A stretch of DNA of 64,000 bases from JAMZMI01 sp964353015 (GCA_964353015.1 CAYGUA010000006.1:129970-193969); one strand, 5' to 3'. Shown: positions 1 to 9,965, counted from the first letter of the stretch. Numbers and translations are program-made. Notes: generated by a model from the letters alone, not told the origin.

Positions 1-1526
1 GCTCGAAAGTCAGCATAAGATCCGGATGAAGCTACCCACCAGTCAGAATTTATTCTTTGTTTCAGTTCACTGGCCTTGTCTAAATAATTTTTCTCAGATT
101 CTAAATCCCCAACACATCTTGCGAAATTTGCTGCCGATTCATATGCTTTGGCCTGATAAACCACGACATCTATCATCTCCGTATGAAGACCATGGATCTC
201 CATCATACCCGGTCCATCAGGGTATCCGTTCCCATCATGATCTTGTGATTCCAACCAGCTGATTCCGGCCTTGATATATTCATACTGATCAAGTAATTTT
301 TGATCTCCTGTCCATTCATAAGCATCCCACATAGCAGTGATAAAATTGGGTGTGGTGTTCAGATTCCCGGGATTATACACCACACCATTGGTAGATGCTT
401 CATGCATGATCTTTCCGCTCGATCCGTTTCGTTGTTTAGACAATTTGATAATGACATCTATGGTGGATAAAGCTTCTTCGTGCATTCCAGCAGACATCAA
501 GCCCTGAATGATGTAAGAATTGTCTGTACCAAACCACCAAGGATAATCAGGAATTCCCGCAGAGAGCGCACTTCCAATTTCAGGCACTTCCCTTACAAGC
601 CAATCTGAATTGTATTTCGTCCAGCGATACATCTGCTCCAATTCCTTGTCAGGAAGAGTAAGTTTATTTGTTTCAGCAATGGATTGATATCTTGAAATTT
701 TTTCAGCCAAAAGCTCATTCGAATGAACTTTTAAATCTTGATAAGTAGCCTGTGCGGACTCAAGAGATTGATAAGAACCTGCAATAAAATACTTCAAAGA
801 GATAGTTGAGTTTGGCTTCATTGAAATTTCTGAAGTGATCGTAACATCCTTCCCCAAGCCTTTTCTTGGATATCGACAAGGTGAATCATGTGATTGTAAC
901 ACGACCTGGTTAGATCCAAAAACTACGAACCAATCGTTGAGAGAATCTTTGACATTCACTATTTGCTCATCCCAGCGAACTTTATCATATCCATCTTCAA
1001 TATCAAGACTATCAGCAAGCCAAACCGGACTGAGATCAACCATACCAGTGAAAGAAACCTGAAGTATTTTCTCTGAATTGGATTCATTATTCAAAAGATA
1101 TTCAACTACAACCCCTTCAGTATCATCCGGCACAAACTGAAATCGCTTTGCTGCAATACCCATCTTTTCATTTTTGAAATGATGAATATTTCCGACTGGA
1201 AAATTCGTGAATTTTATGGCATCATTCAGACACCAGTTATTTCCTTGATCATCGAGGATATTAAGCGCATACCCATCCATAAGTTTGACGGGATGATCCC
1301 AAACCCCTCCCATTTCACCATTCACATGCCATCCTAAATCTGGAAATGATCCATTCTGATGACCAACCACATATACACGATTACCAGCCGAAACAAACGG
1401 CGAATTGAGATATGCCGCTGTACCTTCAATTTTTTCAAGAGCTTGAATCTGATTTTGTAATACTTGATTGTTGGTGCGATTACATGAAATTAAAAGCAAA
1501 AAAACAAGAGGAATAAGGTATCTCAT
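1..1526 (-). CDS. Glycogen-debranching-like six-hairpin glycosidase, lipoprotein (C-terminus cut off)
   Basis: This reverse-strand frame is open for 508 codons from an ATG at 1526 and runs off the left edge, so the C-terminus is missing. The N-terminus MRYLIPLVFLLLISC is a lipoprotein signal with lipobox LISC, so the mature protein should be lipid-anchored, periplasmic or outer-membrane. The first ~250 residues are beta-rich. The later part has the Tyr/Trp-rich motifs of (alpha/alpha)6 glycosidases: YRWTKYNSDWL, then GIPDYPWWFGTDNSYI, then WLESQDHDGNGYPDG. These resemble the catalytic domain of amylo-alpha-1,6-glucosidase/GH15-like enzymes. An alpha-glucan debranching or trimming role is inferred; substrate is not known. 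Trehalase-like or other GH63/GH15-clan activity is possible. The gene is divergent from the TPR gene at 1805. Confidence 0.7.
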   Translation of the reverse strand, partial: MRYLIPLVFLLLISCNRTNNQVLQNQIQALEKIEGTAAYLNSPFVSAGNRVYVVGHQNGSFPDLGWHVNGEMGGVWDHPVKLMDGYALNILDDQGNNWCLNDAIKFTNFPVGNIHHFKNEKMGIAAKRFQFVPDDTEGVVVEYLLNNESNSEKILQVSFTGMVDLSPVWLADSLDIEDGYDKVRWDEQIVNVKDSLNDWFVVFGSNQVVLQSHDSPCRYPRKGLGKDVTITSEISMKPNSTISLKYFIAGSYQSLESAQATYQDLKVHSNELLAEKISRYQSIAETNKLTLPDKELEQMYRWTKYNSDWLVREVPEIGSALSAGIPDYPWWFGTDNSYIIQGLMSAGMHEEALSTIDVIIKLSKQRNGSSGKIMHEASTNGVVYNPGNLNTTPNFITAMWDAYEWTGDQKLLDQYEYIKAGISWLESQDHDGNGYPDGPGMMEIHGLHTEMIDVVVYQAKAYESAANFARCVGDLESEKNYLDKASELKQRINSDWWVASSGSYADFR

Positions 1527-1804
1527 TTGATCAAAGTTTATCTATAAATATAGTGTTTATAGAACCAACACCCTGAGTTGAAACTAAGAGTATAATCCAA
1601 TTATCTAATAATCAGTAGTGACTGAAACAAAATAAATGATATGAAAAAGACTATCCAGACATAATAGCAAGATTCTCATTTTGAAATTTCAAATTGAAAT
1701 TTTATAATATTTGTAAGGCGTTTTCTTATCTTTATGAACCCAACATAATCAGCGAACTAGTATCTAAAGATCCAATACGGTTTCTTCACCACAAAAAAAA
1801 CTTG

Positions 1805-3109
1805 ATGTATAAACAATTCACGATTCTAAGTGTGTGTTTGGTGCTGTCCTTATTGGTACAGGCACAGACCGATTGGAAATGGCCAACTGACCCAGAAGTC
1901 AAAAGCATTGCGATGGAAAAACAGGCCTATTACAAGGTTCTGATGGACATGGATGATTTTGATAGCTCCTTAAAAACGCTGAATTGGCTATACCTGAACA
2001 ACCCACTTCTACATCCATCAATATATCAGGATGGTGCCAAGAATATTGAAAATTTGCTTGAAACTGAACTCAGCAAAAAGAGACGACTGTCGTTAGAGGA
2101 TTCACTTCTGTGGATGTATGATCAGCGAATTGAAAAATTTGACGAAATATCCGCTGTTGACAGAAAGGCATATGCTGCATTCAAACTTTTTTATAAAGAC
2201 TCCAAAAGATATCCATTGCTTGAGGTGCTTTATGATACACTTTTCAACCTTGATGCATCAGACATTTCAGATTTCAATCTTACTCCATACATGACATTAG
2301 GAGTATATTATTACAAGGCAGATTCAAAAGAAATGACTGGTGAAAAAGTCATAGAAATCTACGATAAGGTTACAGGAGTCATAGATGAGAAAATTTCACG
2401 AGGTGGCAATGAAGACAAACTCAAGAAAGAGCAAAACAAAGTAGATGCACTTTTCAATACGATAGATCTACTCAACTGTCAGTTTATTGAAGATAAAATT
2501 GTGCCTAAGATGCAGGCTCAACCAAATGATATCAACATCATAAAAAAGGTTGTAACCTATTCATTGCGCGCCAAATGTCTGGATCAATCCTACTTTTTGG
2601 ATGCCGCTGAATTGTTGTATGCCAATGACCCAAGTTTCAAATTGGCACAGGTGATCGCAGATAGATATATGATTTCAAATACGTATAGCAAGGCTATTGA
2701 ATTTTATAAATATGGTCAGAAACTAGCCGAAACAGATCAGGAGAAATATGAATTGTTATTAAAAGAAGCACAAGCCAATTCTAAACTTGGAAAAAAAGCT
2801 GAAGCTCGTACCAAAGCGATAGAAGCCCTTGGCTACAAATCTGAAGACGCCAAGGCTTTAGAGTTGATCGGCAATCTCTACATGCAAAGCTATAATGAAT
2901 GTAAGGAGGACAAAAGTCGGGTGATCGATAGAGCAGTGTTTATAGCTGCATACGAAATGTATAAAAGAGCTGGGAACTCTGACCTGATGAAACAAGCCAA
3001 AGAGCAGTTTCCATCTATCGAAGAAATCTTCAATGAAGGATTTGAAGAAGGTGGCACCATCGTCGTTCCTTGTTGGATTCAAATGCCTGTGAAATTACAG
3101 CGGAGATAG
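1805..3109 (+). CDS. Secreted tetratricopeptide-repeat protein
   Basis: The product is 434 residues when started at the ATG at 1805. The open frame extends upstream to 1694, but the residues there are not signal-like, whereas MYKQFTILSVCLVLSLLVQAQ is a good Sec signal peptide with cleavage after VQAQ or nearby. The body is helical. The clearest TPR-like repeats lie in the last 150 residues (for example YSKAIEFYKYGQKLAET and AEARTKAIEALGYKSEDAKALE). It ends in a Cys-Trp-Ile motif (VVPCWIQMPVKLQRR) that I associate with a Bacteroidota family of secreted TPR proteins. The role is unknown; it is likely a periplasmic scaffold. It converges on the aminotransferase gene, with 11 bases between stops. 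Confidence 0.8.
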   Translation: MYKQFTILSVCLVLSLLVQAQTDWKWPTDPEVKSIAMEKQAYYKVLMDMDDFDSSLKTLNWLYLNNPLLHPSIYQDGAKNIENLLETELSKKRRLSLEDSLLWMYDQRIEKFDEISAVDRKAYAAFKLFYKDSKRYPLLEVLYDTLFNLDASDISDFNLTPYMTLGVYYYKADSKEMTGEKVIEIYDKVTGVIDEKISRGGNEDKLKKEQNKVDALFNTIDLLNCQFIEDKIVPKMQAQPNDINIIKKVVTYSLRAKCLDQSYFLDAAELLYANDPSFKLAQVIADRYMISNTYSKAIEFYKYGQKLAETDQEKYELLLKEAQANSKLGKKAEARTKAIEALGYKSEDAKALELIGNLYMQSYNECKEDKSRVIDRAVFIAAYEMYKRAGNSDLMKQAKEQFPSIEEIFNEGFEEGGTIVVPCWIQMPVKLQRR

Positions 3110-3120
3110 GATCCAAAATT

Positions 3121-4176
3121 TTATCGATTAAATCGGGCTTCTAAAAAGCTAGTCAGTTTCGCGATTTCCTTCATCTTAATAGCCGGGAAATTAGCAATGC
3201 GAAAAGTGGTTGATTTCCATTGACCATATCCGGCACCCAAAACTACACTATATTGAAGCGCCTGCTCTCTCAAGGTCGCCGGATCATCGTAAGTCAAAGT
3301 CAATACTGTTTTTGATCTCACAAATTGATTCTTGACCAGATAATCTACTCCATCCAATTTTTGTATCAAATCATCATAATTGGTCAATCGGCTGGCTCCT
3401 TTTTCTTCGATGTTTAATATTCCCTTTGATATTTTTTGAGTTCTATTCAATAGATAAATACCAAGCACATTTGGCGTGTATGCTGTTTGGTTTTTTCGAG
3501 TATTTTCAATAAGGTTTACCAAACTATTGTAGTGGCTTCTTTCATTGATATGTAAAGCCCTTTTTACAGCTTTTGGCGACAAAATAACCACACCTAATCC
3601 GGCAGGTAAGCCAATGCATTTTTGCACAGATGCATACCAATAATCCGCATTTTTAAAATCAAGGATCACTCCTCCCAAAGATGAAGTCACATCTACAGCA
3701 ATGATTTTGTTGGTATTCTCAACCCTTAACTGATGCAATAATTCATTAGAAACCTGCGTCCCATTTGATGTCTCATTTTGTGTCACACAGATGACATCAA
3801 AATCATCACTTACTGTGTGATGAGGTAACGGATCATCTAGTCCAAACTGTGATTTCTCCGCAACTCCGATTTTTTGAGCATACTCAAACCATTTCTCACC
3901 AAACGCTCCATTGAAAAAATGAAAACTACCCTTTGTGGTCAAGGATTGAGCTATGATTTCCCAATTTTCTGTAGCTGAAGATGTGAATGCTATTTCGTAA
4001 TCATCAGGAATTAATAATTTTTCCTTCAGAATTTGTTTCGTTTCAGCCATCAACTCCATGAAATACTGGCTCCTGTGATTAGTAGACATCACTCCATCCA
4101 TATATGCCTCATAGATAAACTCGGCAATATTGGAATAGACACGTGATGGTCCAGGATAAAAGTTGGCTTCTTTCAT
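3121..4176 (-). CDS. Class V PLP-dependent aminotransferase, SerC-like
   Basis: This 351-residue protein has the fold-type I class V layout of phosphoserine aminotransferase: a start motif NFYPGPSRVY, a glycine-poor cofactor loop around residues 65-70 (SSATENW), the PLP-pyridine Asp162 in AVDVTSSLGG, and the Schiff-base Lys186 in ASVQKCIGLPAGLG. The length is close to SerC (about 360 residues). The motif around Lys186 differs from the usual SerC AQKNIGPAG, so the substrate may be phosphoserine or another amino acid, such as alanine or serine with glyoxylate. It overlaps the upstream aroQ by four bases (ATGA), implying translational coupling in a two-gene operon. Confidence 0.75.
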   Translation of the reverse strand: MKEANFYPGPSRVYSNIAEFIYEAYMDGVMSTNHRSQYFMELMAETKQILKEKLLIPDDYEIAFTSSATENWEIIAQSLTTKGSFHFFNGAFGEKWFEYAQKIGVAEKSQFGLDDPLPHHTVSDDFDVICVTQNETSNGTQVSNELLHQLRVENTNKIIAVDVTSSLGGVILDFKNADYWYASVQKCIGLPAGLGVVILSPKAVKRALHINERSHYNSLVNLIENTRKNQTAYTPNVLGIYLLNRTQKISKGILNIEEKGASRLTNYDDLIQKLDGVDYLVKNQFVRSKTVLTLTYDDPATLREQALQYSVVLGAGYGQWKSTTFRIANFPAIKMKEIAKLTSFLEARFNR

Positions 4177-4592
4177 TTGTTAAGAAAATATTTCAGGGCA
4201 AGCTCATATCCCATGAGACCCAAGCCAGAAATAATTCCGATACTTTTTGCACCTGTAAAGGTGTGCTGTCTGAAAGATTCTCTGGCGTGAATATTTGAAA
4301 TATGCACTTCAAGCACTGGAGTATTGATTGCCGCAATAGCATCAGCCAAGGCCACTGAAGTATGGGTGTATCCAGCCAAGTTGACAATAATTCCATCATA
4401 AGAAAAACCAACCTCATGGATTTTATCAATCAAACTTCCTTCACTGTTAGACTGAAAATACTCCAGATCAACTTCTTCAAAAGTTTGCTTTAAAGTCTCG
4501 AAATAATCATCAAATGATTGGCTTCCATAAATATCGACTTCTCTTTTTCCAAGAAGATTTAAATTCGGACCATTTATTATTATTATTTTCAT
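4173..4592 (-). CDS. aroQ: 3-dehydroquinate dehydratase, type II
   Basis: AroQ catalyses the trans-dehydration of 3-dehydroquinate to 3-dehydroshikimate in the shikimate pathway, in the cytoplasm, usually as a dodecamer. The 139-residue length is typical. Family landmarks are all visible: INGPNLNLLGKRE at the N-terminus, lid residues Arg17 and catalytic Tyr22 (DIYGSQ), Asn71 in VNLAGYTHTS, catalytic His97 in EVHISNIHARE, and the C-terminal ISGLGLMGYELAL. Its stop overlaps the start of the downstream SerC-like gene. It is divergent from xerD, with a 106-base gap that should carry both promoters. Confidence 0.97.
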   Translation of the reverse strand: MKIIIINGPNLNLLGKREVDIYGSQSFDDYFETLKQTFEEVDLEYFQSNSEGSLIDKIHEVGFSYDGIIVNLAGYTHTSVALADAIAAINTPVLEVHISNIHARESFRQHTFTGAKSIGIISGLGLMGYELALKYFLNK

Positions 4593-4698
4593 CTGATATC
4601 GGCTTTCGCTTAATGTTGGTAGTATTTGTAAATTATTTCAAATTGAATATCATCAATTGCATAGATCAAGCCCGCATCATGGTCTAAATTCGCTAAAC

Positions 4699-5598
4699 AT
4701 GAGTTGGGACATTTATATCAAGCAGTTCAAAAATTATCTAAAGCTAGAACGATCACTCGCACAAAACTCCATTGATGCTTATCTCCGTGACATCACGAAA
4801 TTAAAGGAGTTTTTTGAAATCAAGGGCATTGATCGCTCTCCATTGAAGGTATCTCAACAAGATTTAGTGGATTTTATTGAATTCATCAACGAGTTGGGTC
4901 TTTCACAATATTCTCAGGCGAGAATGATCTCTGGGCTTAAGTCATTCTTCAAATTCTTGCTTTATGAACAAATCATAGATCGCGATCCATCTGAGTTGCT
5001 TGAAGCGCCAAAGCTTGGCAGGAAACTTCCTGACACGCTAGATTTCTTTGAAATCGAATCCATCTTTTCAGCCATAGACATGTCCACAGCCCAAGGTACC
5101 CGCAATCGAGCCATGTTGGAAACTCTATATAGTTCAGGTTTGCGCGTGTCAGAATTGATTGAATTGAAAATCAGCAATATCTATGACGATATTGGGTTCA
5201 TCCGTGTGATAGGAAAGGGCAGCAAAGAAAGACTCGTTCCCATAGGACGTGAGGCCTTGAAACAAATAAAAATCTATAAAAATGAAGTGCGAGTGCATCA
5301 GGATGTCAAAAAGGGAAATGAGGATTTTATTTTTCTAAATAAAAGAGGCTCCAAATTGAGTAGAGTGATGGTATTTATGATCATCAAGGACCTGGCAATT
5401 GCGATTAATTTGAAAAAATCTGTGAGTCCACACACCTTCCGTCATTCTTTCGCCACCCATTTGATAGAAGGAGGAGCCGATCTCCGTGCTGTTCAAGAAA
5501 TGTTGGGTCACGAATCAATCACTACCACTGAAATCTATACCCATTTAGACAGAGATTATCTAAAGCAAGTCATCATGGAATTCCATCCCAGAAGTTAG
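4699..5598 (+). CDS. xerD: Site-specific tyrosine recombinase XerD
   Basis: XerD resolves chromosome dimers at dif with XerC and FtsK. From the ATG at 4699 the protein has 299 residues, matching the XerD norm of about 298; the longer open frame from 4657 adds 14 non-conserved residues. Residues 1-90 are the SAM-like core-binding domain. The catalytic set is complete: Arg149 (SSGLRVSEL), Lys173 (GKGSKERLVP), His245 and Arg248 (HTFRHSFATHL), His271 (LGHESITTTEIY) and the nucleophile Tyr280. FtsK is encoded 1.2 kb downstream on the same strand. A XerC assignment cannot be fully excluded, since both paralogues share these motifs. Confidence 0.93.
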   Translation: MSWDIYIKQFKNYLKLERSLAQNSIDAYLRDITKLKEFFEIKGIDRSPLKVSQQDLVDFIEFINELGLSQYSQARMISGLKSFFKFLLYEQIIDRDPSELLEAPKLGRKLPDTLDFFEIESIFSAIDMSTAQGTRNRAMLETLYSSGLRVSELIELKISNIYDDIGFIRVIGKGSKERLVPIGREALKQIKIYKNEVRVHQDVKKGNEDFIFLNKRGSKLSRVMVFMIIKDLAIAINLKKSVSPHTFRHSFATHLIEGGADLRAVQEMLGHESITTTEIYTHLDRDYLKQVIMEFHPRS

Positions 5599-5682
5599 TT
5601 TTTAATCAAAGATTTGATCGAACTGCTGATAAGCCAAATCATCCTTTTATTTTTGAGCAAACTTTCCAACAGGCCACTCTGA

Positions 5683-6720
5683 ATGTACCAAATAATTAAA
5701 AATCTGCTTTTCCTTCTTTCACCAGAAAAAGCACATCATTTCACTACTAAAACCTTAAAAGTACTACTCAAGCTCCCTTTGATGAAACCACTGTTTTCCT
5801 GGATTTATTCAATCAATCAAAAGGGATTAGAAAAGAAGTTGTTTGGTTTGACCTTTAAAAATCCTGTAGGACTAGCAGCCGGTTTTGATAAAAACGCACA
5901 ATACATTCATGAATTCGCGGCAATGGGGTTTGGCTTTATTGAAGTGGGAACGGTTACACCCTTGGCTCAACCAGGTAATCCTCAACCACGCCTGTTTCGA
6001 CTAAAAAAGGATAAAGCATTGATAAATAGAATGGGCTTCAATAATGACGGGATGAATTTGGCATACGACAATCTTTTGAAGCGACCAAAAGATGTCATCG
6101 TCGGCGGAAATATTGGGAAAAATAAGATTACTGATAATGATGATGCCGAAAGTGACTATTTGAAATGTTATGAAAAGTTATATCCAGTTGTAGATTATTT
6201 TGTCGTAAACGTGAGTTCACCAAATACACCGGATTTGCGCAAACTTCAGGAAAAAGAACCTCTGGAAAATCTTCTAAAAAGCCTACAAAGCGCCAACAAT
6301 CAAAAGAAACAGCCGAAACCAATTTTATTGAAAATAGCTCCTGATCTCACCGATGGACAACTTGATGACATCATGGAAATTGCCTCAAATATCAATCTGG
6401 ATGGAATAATCGCTACCAATACTACAATTGATCGCTCAGGATTAGTTGAAAACCAATCTTCGCTTGAGCGTATTGGCAATGGTGGTTTGAGTGGTGCACC
6501 GGTTTTCAATAGATCTACGGAAGTGGTGAAATACATCAGAAGTAAGAATAAGAAAATTCCAATTGTGGCAGTCGGTGGAATATTATCAGGCGCTGATGCT
6601 TTGGAAAAAATCAAAGCAGGTGCGGACTTGGTTCAGATTTATACTGGCCTTGTTTATCGCGGACCGGCATTAATCAAAGAGATAAACAAAGCAATATTGT
6701 CTGACCTTGGCAGAGGCTAA
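5683..6720 (+). CDS. pyrD: Dihydroorotate dehydrogenase (quinone), class 2
   Basis: PyrD oxidises dihydroorotate to orotate with FMN and passes electrons to membrane quinone. The 345-residue length and the N-terminal amphipathic segment (first 40 residues, for membrane and quinone contact) mark class 2. Visible motifs: FKNPVGLAAGFDKNA (FMN/substrate), EVGTVTPLAQPGNPQPR, INRMGFNN, the active-site serine in VNVSSPNTPDLR (near residue 178), ILLKIAPDLT, and the FMN-phosphate loops GGLSGAPV and AVGGILSG. Another pyrimidine gene, pyrF, lies 3.3 kb downstream on the same strand, separated by ftsK and lolA. Confidence 0.97.
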   Translation: MYQIIKNLLFLLSPEKAHHFTTKTLKVLLKLPLMKPLFSWIYSINQKGLEKKLFGLTFKNPVGLAAGFDKNAQYIHEFAAMGFGFIEVGTVTPLAQPGNPQPRLFRLKKDKALINRMGFNNDGMNLAYDNLLKRPKDVIVGGNIGKNKITDNDDAESDYLKCYEKLYPVVDYFVVNVSSPNTPDLRKLQEKEPLENLLKSLQSANNQKKQPKPILLKIAPDLTDGQLDDIMEIASNINLDGIIATNTTIDRSGLVENQSSLERIGNGGLSGAPVFNRSTEVVKYIRSKNKKIPIVAVGGILSGADALEKIKAGADLVQIYTGLVYRGPALIKEINKAILSDLGRG

Positions 6721-6737
6721 AAACTCCATTACTTTTG
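6707..6737 (+). promoter_or_regulatory. Predicted Bacteroidota-type promoter for ftsK
   Basis: A TTG at 6707-6709 and TACTTTTG at 6730-6737 are separated by 20 bases. This fits the Bacteroidota sigma-A pattern of a -33 TTG and a -7 TAnnTTTG. The ftsK ATG follows 15 bases after the -7 element, so transcription would start only a few bases before the gene. The element sits in the 32-base gap after pyrD and overlaps its last codons. It is a prediction from consensus only. Confidence 0.5.
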
Positions 6738-6752
6738 TCGATATAACCGAGC

Positions 6753-9287
6753 ATGGCACAAAACACTTATAAAAGCGAGAAGGCTTCAAAATCAAGATCA
6801 TTTAAATTCAAATCAGATTTTTTGAATGATCGAAAGCTACATATTGCAGTTGGCCTTTTCCTTTTGCTGAGTTCGGCGTTTTTAGCTATAGCTTTTATCT
6901 CCTATATCCTGACAGGAAAAGCTGATCAAAGTGTCGTTGAGGCTTTCACAAGAACAGAAATCAAAGAATCGGGCTTAGAAGTTCAAAATTGGTTTGGACT
7001 ATTTGGAGCCATTACAGCTCATTATTTTATTTTCCTTTGGTTTGGTATAGCCGCCTTATTGATTCCACCATTTGTATTTCTGGTTGGTCACAGGATCGTA
7101 TGGCGTCAACGATTATTTTCTATTTCAAAATCATTTGCCTTCACAGCTTTTTATCTGATTTGGGTAAGCATGTTTCTTGGATTTTTCCTGCTCAGCTCAG
7201 ATGAAATATCAGAATGGAGTTTCCTAAGTGGTGGCGTGGGGTACGAAATGGCAATTTTGTTAGATGGATTGATGGGCTGGGGATCTATTCTCTTTCTCAT
7301 ATTCCTGTTCCTGATTTTCAATATGTATTTCTTCAATATTACCAGGCTGGCATTGATTGAGGAAATCCTAACAAACTTCAAAGGTAAATTCAGCCCTGAA
7401 TCAAAAACGCTAATCACGCCTGAAGAACCTAAAGTTGACCAAGTTGATGATGATCTGGATGAAAAGGAAGATGAATTAGCTCTTGAAGATTTAACTGAAG
7501 AAGAAAAAGATATATCTCTGGATTTCATTATTAATCAGGTAAAAAAAGAAGTTGAAGAAGAGGATCAACTGGGGGATGAAGATGACAACAATTCACAGAG
7601 TTGGGACATAGAAGAAAAGCCAATCACAAAAAAACCTACCGTTAAAGATGATCTGGAATTGTCCATAGAAATACCGGGTCTAGATAAGATCAAAGATGAT
7701 GACGAGGAAGATGAAGACCTTGGTATGGTGGTAGAAATACCTGAAGATAAGGAAGTGAGAGTAGACCATATGGAGAATTATGATCCTACACTCGACCTAC
7801 CGAAGTACAAATATCCTGGACCAGATCTACTGATCGATTATCCCGTCAGAGACGTTCAGGTTTCAAAAGATGAGCTAGAGCAAAATAAAGATCGTATTGT
7901 AGAAACGCTGATCAATTTCAAAATTGGAATTGCCAGTATCAAAGCTACCATTGGTCCTACTGTTACACTTTATGAGATCGTACCTGAAGCCGGTGTGAAA
8001 ATCTCCAAAATCAAAAATCTGGAAGATGATATCGCATTGAGTTTATCCGCATTAGGAATAAGAATCATTGCCCCTATTCCCGGACGAGGTACTATAGGTA
8101 TCGAAGTGCCAAATAAGCACAAAGAAATGGTAGACGTGAAGTCTGTCATTACCACCGAAAAATTCAGCAAATCCGATAAGGACTTGCCTATCGTTTTGGG
8201 AAAGACTATCTCAAACGAAGTTTTTGTAACTGATTTGGCTAAAATGCCCCATTTGCTAATGGCTGGAGCGACAGGTCAAGGTAAGTCTGTCGGGCTCAAC
8301 ATGATCATTACTTCTTTGATCTACAAGAAACATCCTTCGCAACTTAAATTTGTGATGGTTGATCCAAAGAAAGTGGAGCTCACACTTTTCAATAAGTTGG
8401 AAAAACATTTTCTAGCCAAACTCCCTGATACGGAAGAAGCCATCATCACGGATACAACGAAAGTTATTCACACATTAAACTCGCTGTGTATCGAAATGGA
8501 TCAGAGATATGATCTATTGAAAGATGCCGGATGTAGAAATCTTAAGGAATACAATAAAAAATTCACAGGTCGCAGGCTTAATCCAAAGAAAGGACATAGA
8601 TATCTTCCTTATATCGTACTTGTCATAGATGAGCTAGCCGATTTAATGATGACAGCCGGTAAAGAAATTGAAACACCAATTGCACGATTAGCACAGCTGG
8701 CCAGAGCCATTGGAATCCATCTGATTGTTGCTACACAGCGACCATCTGTAAACGTAATTACTGGTATCATTAAGGCCAACTTCCCTGCTAGACTTTCTTT
8801 TAGAGTAACCTCTAAAATTGACTCTAGAACAATTCTAGATGCGGGTGGTGCCGATCAGCTTATTGGTCAGGGTGACATGCTGCTATCTATGGGATCTGAG
8901 ATTATCAGGCTCCAGTGTGCTTTTGTTGATACACCTGAGGTAGATAGAATTTGCGAATTCATCGGAGATCAGCGTGGATACGATTCTGCCTATATGCTTC
9001 CCGAATTTGTAGGTGAAGAAAGCTCGGGAATAGGCGAAGTAGATTTATCAGAAAGAGATGTCCTTTTTGATGATGCTGCAAGACTCATAGTATTACATCA
9101 GCAAGGCAGCACCTCACTCATTCAACGAAAAATGAAACTTGGATACAACCGCGCAGGCAGATTGATCGACCAATTAGAAGCTGCCGGAATTGTAGGACCG
9201 TTTGAAGGAAGTAAGGCACGCGAAGTTTTAATTCCAGATGAGTACTCTTTGGAACAATTATTGTCAAGTCTGGAAAGTAGAAATTAA
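6753..9287 (+). CDS. ftsK: DNA translocase FtsK
   Basis: FtsK anchors at the division septum and pumps DNA toward dif, activating XerCD. The 844-residue protein has about four N-terminal membrane segments (roughly residues 30-195), then a strongly acidic linker (about 220-350, rich in Asp/Glu, much shorter than in E. coli), then the RecA-like motor. The motor shows Walker A GATGQGKSVG near residue 505 and Walker B VLVIDELADLMM near 625, followed by ATQRPSVNVITG. The C-terminal winged-helix gamma domain (about 773-840, GSTSLIQRKMKLGYNRAGR) reads KOPS-like sequences. lolA follows after four bases, an ftsK-lolA order also known from Gammaproteobacteria. Confidence 0.97.
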   Translation: MAQNTYKSEKASKSRSFKFKSDFLNDRKLHIAVGLFLLLSSAFLAIAFISYILTGKADQSVVEAFTRTEIKESGLEVQNWFGLFGAITAHYFIFLWFGIAALLIPPFVFLVGHRIVWRQRLFSISKSFAFTAFYLIWVSMFLGFFLLSSDEISEWSFLSGGVGYEMAILLDGLMGWGSILFLIFLFLIFNMYFFNITRLALIEEILTNFKGKFSPESKTLITPEEPKVDQVDDDLDEKEDELALEDLTEEEKDISLDFIINQVKKEVEEEDQLGDEDDNNSQSWDIEEKPITKKPTVKDDLELSIEIPGLDKIKDDDEEDEDLGMVVEIPEDKEVRVDHMENYDPTLDLPKYKYPGPDLLIDYPVRDVQVSKDELEQNKDRIVETLINFKIGIASIKATIGPTVTLYEIVPEAGVKISKIKNLEDDIALSLSALGIRIIAPIPGRGTIGIEVPNKHKEMVDVKSVITTEKFSKSDKDLPIVLGKTISNEVFVTDLAKMPHLLMAGATGQGKSVGLNMIITSLIYKKHPSQLKFVMVDPKKVELTLFNKLEKHFLAKLPDTEEAIITDTTKVIHTLNSLCIEMDQRYDLLKDAGCRNLKEYNKKFTGRRLNPKKGHRYLPYIVLVIDELADLMMTAGKEIETPIARLAQLARAIGIHLIVATQRPSVNVITGIIKANFPARLSFRVTSKIDSRTILDAGGADQLIGQGDMLLSMGSEIIRLQCAFVDTPEVDRICEFIGDQRGYDSAYMLPEFVGEESSGIGEVDLSERDVLFDDAARLIVLHQQGSTSLIQRKMKLGYNRAGRLIDQLEAAGIVGPFEGSKAREVLIPDEYSLEQLLSSLESRN

Positions 9288-9291
9288 ATCA

Positions 9292-9927
9292 ATGAAAATG
9301 AAAAACGTTATATACACCTTTTTTGCCCTTATGTTGAGCCTGAATGCTATGGCTCAATATGATCAAGATGCCCTGGCGGTATTAAATTCCATGAGTGCGA
9401 AATACAAGAAACTAAATGCCTTTAGTGCAGATTTTTCTCAAAAATTGGAAAACAAGGAAGTAGGTATCAATGAGTCTTTCAAAGGAAATATCACTGTCAA
9501 AGGCAGTAGATATATCATCAAGGCATCAGGATTGGAAATCTACAATGACGGTACAGATGTATGGAGCTACAATCCCGATATTGACGAAGTGACTGTCACA
9601 ACTTACGAACCAGAAGAACAAGAAATAAGCATGGGAAACATTTATGATCTTTATAAGGATGGCTTCAAATACAACCTCGTAAAAACCGCAACAAATGGAG
9701 ACAGATTTGTGGAACTTGATCCTGAAGACAAATCCAAAAGCTATTTCAAAATCAAAATGACAATTGATCCAAAGGACGCATTGAAGGAGTTTACAGTCAT
9801 GGACAAATCAGGCAATACTTACATTTACACCATCACTAATTTCTTGGAAATGCCAAATCTTCAGGATGCTGCATTCACTTTCAACCCTGATAAATACAAA
9901 AATATTGAAGTAATAGACTTCAGATAA
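9292..9927 (+). CDS. lolA: Outer-membrane lipoprotein carrier protein LolA
   Basis: LolA ferries lipoproteins across the periplasm from the LolCDE exporter to the outer membrane. Starting at the ATG at 9292 gives 211 residues with a signal peptide ending AMA before QYDQDAL; the open frame back to 9238 overlaps ftsK and lacks signal character. The fold signature is visible: a helix with YKKLNAFSADFSQKLEN, the beta strand FKGNITVKGSRYIIKASG, then DGTDVWSYNPDIDEVTV. This matches the half-barrel LolA family, including Bacteroidota members without LolB. A hairpin terminator follows at 9966, ending the ftsK-lolA unit. Confidence 0.88.
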   Translation: MKMKNVIYTFFALMLSLNAMAQYDQDALAVLNSMSAKYKKLNAFSADFSQKLENKEVGINESFKGNITVKGSRYIIKASGLEIYNDGTDVWSYNPDIDEVTVTTYEPEEQEISMGNIYDLYKDGFKYNLVKTATNGDRFVELDPEDKSKSYFKIKMTIDPKDALKEFTVMDKSGNTYIYTITNFLEMPNLQDAAFTFNPDKYKNIEVIDFR

Positions 9928-9965
9928 TCTCAAACCATTATAGGCTTTTCGTACCAATTATTCGA

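Noticed and set aside
835..1062. Forward ORF inside the left-edge glycosidase
   Set aside because: It is antisense to a continuous 508-codon coding frame with recognisable motifs and encodes nothing recognisable.
1694..1804. N-terminal extension of the TPR protein
   Set aside because: The extra 37 residues are not conserved-looking and precede a clear signal peptide at 1805.
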